Assembly (NCBI GenBank): GCA_002239065.1
Contig: MPNO01000011.1
Location: forward strand, 27,628-91,627
Origin: Defluviicoccus sp. bin129
GTDB lineage: Bacteria; Pseudomonadota; Alphaproteobacteria; MPNO01
Length of the DNA: 64,000 bases
Direction of reading: 5' to 3'
Shown: positions 8,647 to 17,354 of the stretch, one piece after another
Layout of the letters: each line of letters opens with the position of its first letter
Numbering within the stretch: the first letter of the stretch is position 1
Notes under the pieces: model-generated
What the model was told of the DNA's origin: nothing
Databases searched by the model: none
Seen by the model: the letters and a program-made list of their open reading frames with translations, nothing else
Position numbers and translations under genes: made by a program

Positions 8647-9393
8647 GTGAAATTCGCAGGGCAGGTCGCGATCGTGACGGGCGCGGGGCGCAATATCGGC
8701 GAGCGCATCGCCGAGGTCCTGGCCGAGGACGGGGCGAAGATCGCGGTCGTCGATCTCGACCCGGGCCGCGCCGGACAGACGACGCGGAAGCTCGCCGGGG
8801 CCGGGCACGAGGCCGAGGCCTTCGTCGCCGACGTGTCCGACAACGACGCCGTTCAGGCGCTGGTCGCCGCGGTGGCCGCGCGCTTCGGGCGCATCGACAT
8901 CCTGGTCAACAACGTCGCGATCTCGGACAACCGCCACGTCCTCGAAATCACCGAGAAGGAGTGGGACGACACCATCCGGGTGACCCTGAAGTCGCCCTTC
9001 CTGATGGCCAAGCACGTCGCCCACCACATGGTCGATAACGGGATCGCCGGCAGGATCGTCAATATCGGCTCGACCTCGGGCTATCGCGGGCGGGGCAGCG
9101 CCTGCGCCTATTCGGCGGCCAAGGGCGGCGTCGCCAACCTCACCCGGTCGCTCGCCTTCCAGCTCGCGCCGCACGGCATCCGGGTCAACTCGGTCTCGCC
9201 CAACCGCACCGGCTCGCCGGTCGGCATCCAGGAGGTCGACCCCGACCGCTACTTCAAGAACCTGGTCAACCGGGCCGGCGTGCCCGACGACACCGCGCAG
9301 GTCGTGGCCTTCCTGTGCAGCGACGCGGCGAGCTTCGTCTGCGGCGAGAACATCTTCGCCGATGGCGGGGTGATGGCGATGGAGGCGAGCTGA
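8647..9393 (+). CDS. SDR family NAD(P)-dependent oxidoreductase
   Basis: A 248-aa classical short-chain dehydrogenase. It has the cofactor motif TGAGRNIGERIAE near the N-terminus, NNVAIS, the catalytic Ser in NIGSTSG, and the YSAAK active-site pair, ending with the usual ENIFADGGVMAM. The GTG at 8647 is chosen because it sits right before FAGQVAIVTG and is preceded by GGGGAGA. It is the only plus-strand gene within the 4.5-14 kb catabolic block and is divergent from the molybdoprotein gene 72 bp away. Substrate not predictable. Confidence 0.92.
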   Translation: MKFAGQVAIVTGAGRNIGERIAEVLAEDGAKIAVVDLDPGRAGQTTRKLAGAGHEAEAFVADVSDNDAVQALVAAVAARFGRIDILVNNVAISDNRHVLEITEKEWDDTIRVTLKSPFLMAKHVAHHMVDNGIAGRIVNIGSTSGYRGRGSACAYSAAKGGVANLTRSLAFQLAPHGIRVNSVSPNRTGSPVGIQEVDPDRYFKNLVNRAGVPDDTAQVVAFLCSDAASFVCGENIFADGGVMAMEAS

Positions 9394-9434
9394 CCGGCTC
9401 TGCCGCGTATCGAAGGGCGCCACACCGCAACGTC

Positions 9435-10271
9435 CTAATCCCTCGGCACCGCGCCCTCGCCGGTCCAGTCGGGCGGGTTCGACGCCTTGATGCGGCGCGC
9501 CTCCTTGACGGTCTCGCGGATCTGGCCGGCGAGCGGCATCGATTCGCCGAGCGCGTCGGCCATCTGCGAGACGATCTGCATGTCCTTGAGCGCCCAGGTG
9601 AAGGTCATGCGGTCCCAGTCCTCCAGCGTCGCCGATCTCGCCGAGCTGATCAGCAGCGCCTCGCGCAGCTTCACCAGGTCGGCGCCGAAGGACTCGGCGA
9701 GACGACCGGCCTCGATCAGCCCGACCCCGGTGATCCACATCAGGAAGTTGTTCATCGCCTTGCCGAACTGTCCGTGGCCGACCGGGCCGAGATGGGCGAT
9801 GTCCGAGCAGAAGGTCTCGAAGACCGGCCGCGAGCGCTCGACGACGGCATCGGTCCCGCCGGCGAGCGCCAGCAGCGTCCCCTCGTCCGCCGCCCAGCGG
9901 CCGCGGCAGATCGGCGCGTCGAGCACGTCGATCCCCCGCCCGGCCGCGCGCTCGGCGACCATGCGGACGGTCTCCGGCGAAGAGGTCGAACAGATCGCGA
10001 TGCAGGACCCCGGCGCCATCGCGCCGACCAGCCCGTCATCGCCCACCGTGACCGCGACGGTTTCCGCGTCGAACCCGACGGCGACGATCGCGTAGTCGAC
10101 ATTGCGGCCGAGCTCGCCCGCCGAGGCGAAACGCCGCGCGCCCGCCTCCCCGGCCCGCGCGAGCTGCCCGGCGTCGATATCCGTCGCCGCGACCGGGAAC
10201 CCGGCCTCGATGAGATGCCTGACCATGGCGAGCCCCATCCGGCCCGGCCCGACGATGCCGACGCGATCCAT
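9435..10271 (-). CDS. NAD(P)-dependent oxidoreductase, 3-hydroxyisobutyrate dehydrogenase family
   Basis: A 278-aa beta-hydroxyacid dehydrogenase. The N-terminal dinucleotide fold begins GIVGPGRMGLAMVRHL, with Asp in ATDID favouring NAD. The conserved substrate-site segment DAPICRGRWAADEGTLL and the catalytic Lys in FGKAMNNFLMW are present. The family reduces or oxidises 3-hydroxyisobutyrate, tartronate semialdehyde and similar acids. It follows hyuB by 14 bp in the same direction, so it is probably part of the hyuA-hyuB transcript. Confidence 0.9.
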   Translation of the reverse strand: MDRVGIVGPGRMGLAMVRHLIEAGFPVAATDIDAGQLARAGEAGARRFASAGELGRNVDYAIVAVGFDAETVAVTVGDDGLVGAMAPGSCIAICSTSSPETVRMVAERAAGRGIDVLDAPICRGRWAADEGTLLALAGGTDAVVERSRPVFETFCSDIAHLGPVGHGQFGKAMNNFLMWITGVGLIEAGRLAESFGADLVKLREALLISSARSATLEDWDRMTFTWALKDMQIVSQMADALGESMPLAGQIRETVKEARRIKASNPPDWTGEGAVPRD

Positions 10272-10285
10272 CGCGCTTCCTCCCT

Positions 10286-11935
10286 TCAGTTGTAGTCCCG
10301 CTTCGCGGCGGCTTCGCTGACATAGCCCTCGGCGATGTCGCGGGCGACCGCTTCGGGCGCGCGCGCCGCCGGATCGCCATAGCCGCCGCCGGCCGCGGTC
10401 TCCAGCAGGAAGCGCTCCCCGGCGGCGAGCTCGAAGCGCCCGGCGGGCGGGGTCTCCTCCGCCTCCTCCGAGCCGTAGCGGATGACGAAGCGGCTGCCCT
10501 GCCCGTCCTTGCCGCCGGAGAGCCCGACCGGCGGGAAGCGGGCGCGGTCGTAGCGCCGGATCACCACGGCGTCCTGCAACAGCTCGTATTCGCGCCGGAG
10601 CCCGAGCCCGCCGCGCCAGGTGCCGGCGCCGCCCGAATCCGCCATCAGCTCGAAGCGCGGGATGCGGCAGGGGAACTCGGACTCGATGATCTCGATCGGC
10701 GTGATGTGGAGGTTGGAGAGATGGGTCGCGCAGGCCGAAGCGCCGTCATGCCCGGCGCCGCCGCCATAGGCCGAGCCGATGATCTCGTATTGCAGGCTGG
10801 CCTGACCCTCGCGCCCGCCCTGGAGCCACTGGATCATCACCGCGCCGCTGGAGGCGGCGTTGGCCACCGCCCGGTCGGGGCGGAACGCCGACAGCGCCTC
10901 CAGGATGACGTCGACCAGCTTGAGGTTGGCCATCTGGTAGCTCGAGACCGGCGCCGGCGGCGAGGCGTTGGTGATGGTCCGCGGCGCGTAGACGAAGCGC
11001 ACCGCCTCGCGCATGCCGTCATTGTACTGGAGGTCGGGGCCGAGGCAGCCGATCAGGGCGTAGAAGCAGCATGCCTCGACCATCGACGGGCGCAAATTGA
11101 TCGGCCCCCTGGCCTGGCGGTCGGCGTCGCTGAAGTCGAAGGTCGCGGTCTCGCCCTCGACCGTCACCGTGCAGGCGAAATGCACCGGGCGGTCGCGCTC
11201 GACCCCGTCGGAGTCCATGAAACCCTCGGCCGATGCGCTGCCGTCGGGCAGGTCGGCGATGGCGGATTTCAGCGCCGCCCCGGCGCCGGCCAGGATGGCG
11301 GCGAAGGCCTCGCACACGGTCCCGCCGCCGAAGCGGGCGCAGATCTCCTCGATGCGCTCCACCCCCAGCCGGGTGGCGGCGATCTGCGCCCGCATGTCGC
11401 CCTGCACCAGCTCCGGCTGGCGGCTGTTGGCCAGGATCAGCCGTTCCAGGTCGTCCTTGTAGCGCCCCGCCTCGGCGATGCGGATCGGCGGCAGCAACAG
11501 CCCCTCGTGGTAGATCTCGGTGGCGTTGGCCGAGGTGCTGCCCGGGTTGGTGCCGCCGATATCGGCCTTGTGGGCGATCGACCCGGCGAAGCCGACGAGC
11601 GCGCCGTCGGCGAATATCGGCGCGACGAACGCCATGTCGGAGACATGCGGCAGCCCGCCCTCATAAGGATGGTTGCAGACGAAGACGTCGCCCGCGGCGA
11701 GCCCGGCGCCGTAGATTTCGACGATGCGCCCGACCAGATGCTTGTAGACCGGGGCGTGGAAGAACATCGGCGGCGCGACGATCAGCCCGCCCGCCGCGTC
11801 GAGGATGACGCAGCTGAAATCCCGCGATTCCCGGATGATCGTCGAATAGCCCGAGCGGTAGAAATGGTAGTGCATCTCCTCGACCAGCCCCGCCACCTTG
11901 TTGCGCAGGATCTGGACGGTCACCGGGTCAGGCAT
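10286..11935 (-). CDS. hyuB: Hydantoinase B / oxoprolinase family protein
   Basis: A 549-aa HyuB-type subunit of ATP-dependent amidohydrolases (N-methylhydantoinase, 5-oxoprolinase, acetophenone carboxylase families). Landmarks include VCNHPYEGGLPHVSDM, HKADIGGTNPGS and GAGHDGASA. The ATG at 11935 overlaps the hyuA stop by 8 bp, and the first residues MPDPVTVQILRNKV match the family N-terminus. Together with HyuA it would form the catalytic complex. Which cyclic amide or carboxylation substrate is used cannot be read from sequence. Confidence 0.92.
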   Translation of the reverse strand: MPDPVTVQILRNKVAGLVEEMHYHFYRSGYSTIIRESRDFSCVILDAAGGLIVAPPMFFHAPVYKHLVGRIVEIYGAGLAAGDVFVCNHPYEGGLPHVSDMAFVAPIFADGALVGFAGSIAHKADIGGTNPGSTSANATEIYHEGLLLPPIRIAEAGRYKDDLERLILANSRQPELVQGDMRAQIAATRLGVERIEEICARFGGGTVCEAFAAILAGAGAALKSAIADLPDGSASAEGFMDSDGVERDRPVHFACTVTVEGETATFDFSDADRQARGPINLRPSMVEACCFYALIGCLGPDLQYNDGMREAVRFVYAPRTITNASPPAPVSSYQMANLKLVDVILEALSAFRPDRAVANAASSGAVMIQWLQGGREGQASLQYEIIGSAYGGGAGHDGASACATHLSNLHITPIEIIESEFPCRIPRFELMADSGGAGTWRGGLGLRREYELLQDAVVIRRYDRARFPPVGLSGGKDGQGSRFVIRYGSEEAEETPPAGRFELAAGERFLLETAAGGGYGDPAARAPEAVARDIAEGYVSEAAAKRDYN

Positions 11936-14021
11936 CGCCGCGCTCCAGGACGAGGTTGCGAAAGCCGTCGACCGCGACGCTCCACCCCGCGGGGACCACG
12001 GTCGTCGCATCGAACTGCTCGACGATCGCGGGGCCCGCGAAACCCACCCCCGGCGCCAGCCGGGCGCGGTCGACGAGAAGCGTCTCGGTCGCTCCCCCGG
12101 CATCGAAATGGACGCCGCGCCGGCCGGCGATCGCGGCGTCGGGCAGGGCGGCCGCCGCTTCCGGCGCCGCCACGGGGCGGTATTTCGGGACCTCGACCGT
12201 CACGCGCAGCCGGTAGCTCACGATCTCCACGTCCTTCTCGAGCGCGGCGTGGCCATGGATGCGGGCGTGGCGGGCATCGAAGCGGCGGCGCGCCTCGGCC
12301 ATGGCCGCGTCGTCGAGCCCGCCGGCGCCGAGACCGTCGAGCGGCACGCGGAGCTCGTAGCCCTGGCCGACATAGCGCAGGTCGAGCTCGCGCAGATGGC
12401 GGGCGGCGGCGGGGTCGAACCCCTCGGCCGCGAGCTCGCCGGCCGCGCGGGCCCCGAGCTCGGCGAACACCGCTTCCGCATGGGCCGGGCCGACCCGGTT
12501 GAGCGGGCGCAGCTCCGAGCGCACGTAGTCGTGCACCACGTCGGAGCAGAGCAGGCCGAGCGCCGAAAACGCGCCCGGGCGGGCCGGGACCAGGATGCGG
12601 CGCATGCCGAGCTCGTCCGCGACCGCGGCCGCGTGCACCGCCCCCGCCCCGCCGAACGGCAGCAGGGTGAAGTCGTGCGCATCCACGCCGCGCTTGGCGG
12701 CGACGACGCGGACCTCGTCGGCCATCCGCATGTCGACGATGCGCCTGATCCCGCGCGCGGCCTGGTGGCTGTCCATGCCGAGCGGGCGGGCGATCCTGCG
12801 TTCGAGCGCATCGAGCGCGGCGTCGAAATCGAGGCTCTGGGCGCCGCCCAGCAGATGGGTCGGGTTGAGATAGCCGCAGACGATGTCCGCGTCGGTCACC
12901 GTCGGGTCGGCGCCGCCCTTGCCGTAGCAGGCGGGACCGGGATCGGAGCCCGCGCTGCGCGGCCCGACGGCGAGCAGCCCGCCGCCGTCGATCCGGGCGA
13001 TCGACCCGCCGCCGGCCGAGATGGTGGTGAGGTCGAGCGTCGGCACGGCGATCGGGCGGCGGCCGATCTCGCTCTCGGTGACTTCGAGCGGCGCGCCGCC
13101 CTCGATGAAGGCGATGTCGCAGCTCGTCCCCCCCATGTCGAGCGAGACCAGCCCCTTGCGGGCCTCGTCCGGGGCGAGCCAGGCGCTCGCGCGCGCCCCC
13201 GCCGCCGGCCCCGAGAGCATGGTGTGCACGGTCTTGCCGCCGGCGAGCGCCGCCGCGAACGGCATCACCCCGCCATTGGACTGCATGAGGAAGCGCCGCG
13301 CCGTGCCGACCCCGACCCCGTCCAGCCCGCCCGCGAGGTCGCGCACGTAGCGCACCAGCACCGGTTCGAGATAGGCGTTGAGCAGCGTCGTCGACATGCG
13401 CGGCCACTCGCGCAGCCGCGGCAGGACGACGCTGGAGAGCGAGATCGTGGCCGCCGGGAATTCCTCGGCGAGAATCCGCCGCGTCTCGGCCTCGTGCGCC
13501 GGGTTCATGAAGGAGAACAGGTAGCAGACGGCGATCGACTCGACGCCGGCCTCACGCAGGCTCCGCGCCGCCCGCCGGACCGCGTCCGCGTCGAGCGGGG
13601 CGAGCTCGTTGCCTTCGTGGTCGATCCGCCCGCCGACCTCCCGGGTCAGGCTCTGCGGCGCGATCGGATCGGGCCGGCGGAAGAAATAGTCGAACGGGTT
13701 GCCGTCGCGGGCCTGCGACTGGACCTCCTGGACGGCGCGGTAGCCCGCGGTGATCAGCATGCCCACCCGGGCGCCCCGCATCTCCAGCAGCGCGTTGGTG
13801 GTGATCGTGGTGCCGTGGGCGAAGAACCCGATCGCCCCGGGCGCAACGCCCCGGGCGAGGAAGCGCCGGAGCCCGTCGAGCACCGCTTCGGCCGGGCTGG
13901 CCGGGGTGCTCGGCACCTTCTCGATCAGGATCTCGCCGCTCTCGGCGTCGAGCATGACGAGGTCGGTATGGGTTCCGCCGACATCGACGCCGAGGCGGTA
14001 AGGCGCGGGCGCTTTGCGCAT
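11928..14021 (-). CDS. hyuA: Hydantoinase A / oxoprolinase family protein
   Basis: A 697-aa HyuA-type subunit with an actin-like ATPase fold: LGVDVGGTHTDLV at the N-terminus (family usually GGTFTD), FFAHGTTITTNALLE, SLDMGGTSCDIAF and FGGAGAVHA. It acts with the overlapping hyuB product. The ATG at 14021 encodes MRKAPAPYRLG. The first codons sit exactly at the edge of the low-GC island, and a second copy of the APAPYR coding sequence exists 2.8 kb upstream at 16829-16843, behind a possible GTG start. The present start region may therefore have been supplied by the inserted element. Confidence 0.92.
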   Translation of the reverse strand: MRKAPAPYRLGVDVGGTHTDLVMLDAESGEILIEKVPSTPASPAEAVLDGLRRFLARGVAPGAIGFFAHGTTITTNALLEMRGARVGMLITAGYRAVQEVQSQARDGNPFDYFFRRPDPIAPQSLTREVGGRIDHEGNELAPLDADAVRRAARSLREAGVESIAVCYLFSFMNPAHEAETRRILAEEFPAATISLSSVVLPRLREWPRMSTTLLNAYLEPVLVRYVRDLAGGLDGVGVGTARRFLMQSNGGVMPFAAALAGGKTVHTMLSGPAAGARASAWLAPDEARKGLVSLDMGGTSCDIAFIEGGAPLEVTESEIGRRPIAVPTLDLTTISAGGGSIARIDGGGLLAVGPRSAGSDPGPACYGKGGADPTVTDADIVCGYLNPTHLLGGAQSLDFDAALDALERRIARPLGMDSHQAARGIRRIVDMRMADEVRVVAAKRGVDAHDFTLLPFGGAGAVHAAAVADELGMRRILVPARPGAFSALGLLCSDVVHDYVRSELRPLNRVGPAHAEAVFAELGARAAGELAAEGFDPAAARHLRELDLRYVGQGYELRVPLDGLGAGGLDDAAMAEARRRFDARHARIHGHAALEKDVEIVSYRLRVTVEVPKYRPVAAPEAAAALPDAAIAGRRGVHFDAGGATETLLVDRARLAPGVGFAGPAIVEQFDATTVVPAGWSVAVDGFRNLVLERGDA
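13996..14010. repeat. 15-bp direct repeat, left edge of defence island
   Basis: CGGTAAGGCGCGGGC, identical to 16829-16843. It lies within codons 4-9 of hyuA as now annotated. The pair brackets the low-GC segment and behaves like an att or target duplication. Confidence 0.6.
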
Positions 14022-14225
14022 GGTTAGGGCTATCAGACCTTCGCTCAAATAAAATAAATTACACTTTAGCTGACAGGGAAACCTGGCGCCAATATCCCGC
14101 CCGATTCTTCTCCAGTTCTCCCAAGCGCGGACGTGCCACACTGATCAACGCAGACAAACACGATGCGCGAGAGCCATAAACGGCCCGAAATAAAGATCGT
14201 GAGATCTTCGTAAGAGCGCACGGCT

Positions 14226-15092
14226 TCACTGTAAAACATTGAAACCCGTAATCTCCTCCCACGTTCGAACGCTATGACACACTTTCGTCCGCTTAAAATA
14301 GTCCTTTTCATAAGCGAGACGCAATGCACTGCCAAGCATCTTACTGCCCCTTCCACTGTCAAAGTCGATGGTGTTGCCAAGTCTGCTTTTGAGTGCTTTT
14401 CCCAATACACGCAAACAATCATGGCCATTGCACAACAGTCTGTCGTCCCGTATCCCATTCATGTGATTTTCAACGAAACAAAGTATCGCCTCGTCTGAAA
14501 GTGATGGCCGTGGTGTCGACCTGCCAACAATATGTTGAATCGTTCTGCGAACGTTAATTTGGAACGAGCCCCTTGTCTCAAAGTGATAATTCATTTCGGC
14601 GAAACGCAAGGACAGCCCCCGCTCTTGGGAAAGCAAGCGCAGCGCACCAATACACTTAGCAGCAGCGAAAATCAAATCTCTTGGACGTTTTCCTTCCGCC
14701 TCAATTGCAGCAACGCGATCAGGCGCACCAAATTCCAGCAAAACATGATCAAGTGCCGGCGATTGAAAAATCATAATATCCATATCAGTCTCATCGGAGA
14801 ATATCACCACCCCTTCGTATTCTGGATAGTCTATAATATCCGCGAAGTCCCGGTCAGCAATGGCCAAGGCGCGATAAAAACCGCCTTTTTCCAATATCGT
14901 TATCGCATCCAAAAGTCGTTCTCTACCGAAACACACCAAGATTGAGCACTTCTCTTTGTCGCAGAATTTGCTCAATAGCTTGGCATCGTCGTTTCCTTCG
15001 ACAAGAAGAAAACTGCCTTCGTGGACAGCTCCCTCCAATCGCACTTCATTGGCGATCGTGGCGCCCGTAATTTGTTGTTGAACACTATTCAT
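14226..15092 (-). CDS. DUF4435 / TOPRIM-like effector, AriB type
   Basis: A 288-aa protein from the ATG at 15092; a GTG at 15131 overlapping the upstream gene is an alternative, and neither has a good ribosome site. It has the DUF4435 TOPRIM-like core: FLLVEGNDDAKLL with Glu32 as candidate catalytic acid, AIADRDFAD with Asp80 and Asp82, and FSDETDMDIMIF. In PARIS systems AriB of this family is held inactive by the AriA ATPase and is released as a toxic nuclease when phage anti-restriction proteins are sensed. The gene follows the ATPase gene by 8 bp, the usual AriA-AriB order. Family placement is by motif; activity is inferred. Confidence 0.72.
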   Translation of the reverse strand: MNSVQQQITGATIANEVRLEGAVHEGSFLLVEGNDDAKLLSKFCDKEKCSILVCFGRERLLDAITILEKGGFYRALAIADRDFADIIDYPEYEGVVIFSDETDMDIMIFQSPALDHVLLEFGAPDRVAAIEAEGKRPRDLIFAAAKCIGALRLLSQERGLSLRFAEMNYHFETRGSFQINVRRTIQHIVGRSTPRPSLSDEAILCFVENHMNGIRDDRLLCNGHDCLRVLGKALKSRLGNTIDFDSGRGSKMLGSALRLAYEKDYFKRTKVCHSVRTWEEITGFNVLQ

Positions 15093-15100
15093 AACGAATT

Positions 15101-16453
15101 CTATGCCGTCAAGTCTTGTACCAAGTCCCACTCATTGTTGATTATCTGCGGAGAGTGAGTGGCAATGACAACTTTAATTTTTCTCAGTTCTTGTATTTTC
15201 TTCAGGTCAGAAATAAATCGCTTTTGCCAAGATACGTGGAGAGAAAGCTCGGGCTCATCGACCAATATTACCGCTCCTTCCCTTACTTTAAATAGGAGTT
15301 CGTAAATGAGAACAAGCTCATGCTGTTCCCCAGAAGAAAGACCCGACAGCGGGATTCCCTCCCCGGAGTCATTGTCGATTGCCGATATTCCCTTGTCCGG
15401 ATCAATAACAACCGTTTTAAAAGAAAAATGTTCGTCCAATAACTGTTTAAACAGCCGAATTTTCGCGTATGTATTATCAAAAATGCTAAGCTTTTGTCGA
15501 GTGTCATCTACATAGATGGAGAGGATACGACGAATACTTTCTTGTTGAAAGATGTCGGACGGCTGAATAGGTTCGCTGGCGGTGCTTCTAAGTAGGCCCA
15601 CAGACATAAGATCATCTTGTTTCTGGGTGAGTTCCTCCAAGTTCGCCCTAATCTCGGTTTCTTCACTGACGGAATCAGAATGGAAAGCCAAAATTCGTTT
15701 GGGAAAAGTCTGATCCAGCTTTTGAGACTCATTGGCGTATTGCTGCAATAGCCGACCGATATGCTGGGCAAGATCGTTGGCATCCCGTTCAACCACTGGT
15801 GGCGGGGTTGTTCTATCTCGTCTCCCGCGTGGGCGGCGCTCTTCGGGTTCCTCAAGGTATAACAGACGTTGAGTTTCCACGAGATGGGCATCGACAGAAT
15901 CCAATGCACGTTGTAGCCATTCCGGCAGTGCGACAGATCCTAGAACGCTCTTAGGAAGTTGGTCTGCATATCGATCGACAATTTCGTAAGTACTCAATGA
16001 GCGGTCAAGAGTAAAGTCGTGCCACCTATCAGGTCCAACTTGGTCGATTGGCAAATTGCGCTCTAGAGAGCGCAACTGTCGTGACAATAATTCATCTGAG
16101 AAGGAAAATAGTTGCCCGTCTGCGCCGAATCCAGCGGTTGTCAATCGAAAGGCGCCTGGTGGGTCTGTCCGGTGCTCGTTGAATAAATCTGCTGTATCCT
16201 TTAGTATTCCAATCGACTTTCCGGAGGTCAAGAAAATTTCTACTTTTTCGAAGTCTATCTTCCAAAAGAAGCTAAACTGCTTATTGAAGAGTGAGTCAAT
16301 CATTTGAAGGAGTACAGTTTTTCCATATCCATTGGGAGCAGTTATGATCGATATGTCGCTTTCTGCCGGGAAAAGTAGGGTATGGTCGAATCGTCCGAAC
16401 AAGCGCGTAACACGGAGTGACGCAATCTGTTCCGGTTGCTGAGGGAATGTCAT
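15101..16453 (-). CDS. AAA/ABC-type ATPase, AriA-like (PARIS)
   Basis: A 450-aa SMC/ABC-like ATPase. Walker A is APNGYGKT (39-46), the signature is LSSGEQ (372-377), Walker B is ILVDEPELSLH (near 396) and the switch histidine lies in IATHSPQII (near 433). The middle (about 170-330) is charged and helical. Paired with a downstream DUF4435 gene this matches the AriA-AriB organisation of PARIS. The ATG at 16453 has no clear ribosome site of its own, but a 9-codon upstream frame with AGGAG ends on it (ATGA). OLD-like or other AAA+DUF4435 pairs are the alternatives. Confidence 0.75.
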   Translation of the reverse strand: MTFPQQPEQIASLRVTRLFGRFDHTLLFPAESDISIITAPNGYGKTVLLQMIDSLFNKQFSFFWKIDFEKVEIFLTSGKSIGILKDTADLFNEHRTDPPGAFRLTTAGFGADGQLFSFSDELLSRQLRSLERNLPIDQVGPDRWHDFTLDRSLSTYEIVDRYADQLPKSVLGSVALPEWLQRALDSVDAHLVETQRLLYLEEPEERRPRGRRDRTTPPPVVERDANDLAQHIGRLLQQYANESQKLDQTFPKRILAFHSDSVSEETEIRANLEELTQKQDDLMSVGLLRSTASEPIQPSDIFQQESIRRILSIYVDDTRQKLSIFDNTYAKIRLFKQLLDEHFSFKTVVIDPDKGISAIDNDSGEGIPLSGLSSGEQHELVLIYELLFKVREGAVILVDEPELSLHVSWQKRFISDLKKIQELRKIKVVIATHSPQIINNEWDLVQDLTA

Positions 16454-16479
16454 TGAACGCGCGAGGGATTGATGGTCAC
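16450..16479 (-). CDS. Possible 9-codon leader peptide coupled to the ATPase gene
   Basis: A GTG at 16479 follows AGGAG (16490-16486) at 6-nt spacing and opens a frame encoding MTINPSRVQ. Its TGA overlaps the ATG of the ATPase gene (ATGA). The ATPase ATG itself lacks a Shine-Dalgarno sequence, so re-initiation after this leader is a plausible way to set low expression. Too short to be sure. Confidence 0.4.
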   Translation of the reverse strand: MTINPSRVQ

Positions 16480-16522
16480 TGTCGGCTCCTGTCGGATGTA
16501 CGGTACTTTAGATTAGCGAAAT

Positions 16523-16551
16523 AGTATACCTTAGTCTACGGGAACTAAAAC
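16523..16551 (-). promoter_or_regulatory. Possible promoter of the ATPase-DUF4435 pair
   Basis: On the minus strand TATACT (16528-16523) is a good -10 hexamer in an AT-rich patch, about 70 bp before the ATPase ATG. No convincing -35 lies 16-18 bp upstream, so the element is incomplete. The remaining 16552-16828 stretch shows no gene I can support. Confidence 0.3.
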
Positions 16552-16828
16552 GGCTGAAGCTGGATGTCAAATGCTCGATTCTGCCCGGACGGAAGATTGT
16601 AATGTGGAACGACGGAGGTAGTCTGGGGGGGCGCTGTTTCCGAAAGGGGTCAGGAGTTGGAGATGAGGCGTCGTCTTGTGGTTGGCACATAAAGCCTTCC
16701 ACTGTGTAGAAAAAGAAATGGGGGTTGCTTTGTCGGGCGGGAGGAGTTGGAGGCAGTGCCCGGCGTTTCATATGGTCTGATTCCGTATTCGGGTAGCAGG
16801 GGACCTTGCGTGTCGGTCTTGTAAGAAC

Positions 16829-16843
16829 CGGTAAGGCGCGGGC
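16829..16843. repeat. 15-bp direct repeat, right edge of defence island
   Basis: Second copy of CGGTAAGGCGCGGGC (see 13996-14010). On the minus strand it is preceded by GTGAGCGAG, so reading GTG-AGC-GAG-CCC-GCG-CCT-TAC gives a plausible ancestral hyuA N-terminus. Confidence 0.6.
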
Positions 16844-16866
16844 TCGCTCACCGCCCGGGCGCGCGG

Positions 16867-17304
16867 CTAGTGGTCATGGTGGTGGTGGCGATCGGTCTTC
16901 GCCAGGGCGGAGCGCGGCAGCGCGCGCTCGATCTCCCGGTGCAGCGCGGCGAGCTGGGGCCGGGTCACGGTGAAGCCGAGATCGAAGCCGAACATGCGCG
17001 CGACCAGGATCACCTCGCCGTCCTCCAGCCCGCGCGCCAGGCCGACATCCGAAGTCCGGATCGGCTCGGCGAGCACCCGGTCGGTATTGCCGAAGAAGCT
17101 GGGGGTGACGTCGGCCCGGCGCGCCGCCGCCTGGCCGCCGAGACCGGCGAGATAGCCGACGATCCGCTCCAGATCGTCGGCGCGGCAGGCGATCTCGACG
17201 CCCGCCCCGTCCTCGTCGCGGATGGTGAAGGCGACGCTGCCGCCGTCCGCCGAGACCGACGGGTTCTCCAGCCGGTCGAGCGCCAATCTGCTCACGTCCC
17301 GCAC
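16867..17304 (-). CDS. Uncharacterised protein with His-rich C-terminus
   Basis: 145 aa from a GTG at 17304 that follows AGGGAAGG; a second GTG at 17295 is possible. I do not recognise the family. The body is soluble and mixed alpha/beta, with RTSDVGLARGLEDGEVILVA in the second half, and it ends KTDRHHHHDH, which could bind metal. It lies 50 bp downstream of the proline iminopeptidase gene in the same direction. Before the island arrived it would have been about 15 bp upstream of hyuA. Confidence 0.7.
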   Translation of the reverse strand: MRDVSRLALDRLENPSVSADGGSVAFTIRDEDGAGVEIACRADDLERIVGYLAGLGGQAAARRADVTPSFFGNTDRVLAEPIRTSDVGLARGLEDGEVILVARMFGFDLGFTVTRPQLAALHREIERALPRSALAKTDRHHHHDH

Positions 17305-17354
17305 CCCCGTGCCTTCCCTGCGCGGCCGGAGTGTGCCGCCTCGCCCGGCGCGGT

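Larger units (their letters stand above)
14011..16843. mobile_element. Low-GC defence island (PARIS-like module) inserted at the hyuA start
   Basis: About 2.8 kb with visibly lower GC and different codon use from both flanks, bounded by identical 15-bp repeats. It carries only two convincing genes, an AAA ATPase and a DUF4435 protein. No integrase, transposase, inverted repeats or tRNA gene is present. Reading the flanks without it places the small His-rich gene just upstream of hyuA, with a GTG-led MSEPAPYR-like start at 16851. Insertion by recombination at the repeat is inferred. Confidence 0.6.

Noticed and set aside
16508..16771. 87-codon minus-strand frame upstream of the AriA-like gene
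   Set aside because: No ribosome site, low-complexity composition and no recognisable motif; it overlaps the likely promoter.
13996..16866. Integration at a tRNA gene
   Set aside because: No tRNA or tRNA 3' fragment is visible at either edge of the defence island; the repeats lie in the hyuA start.
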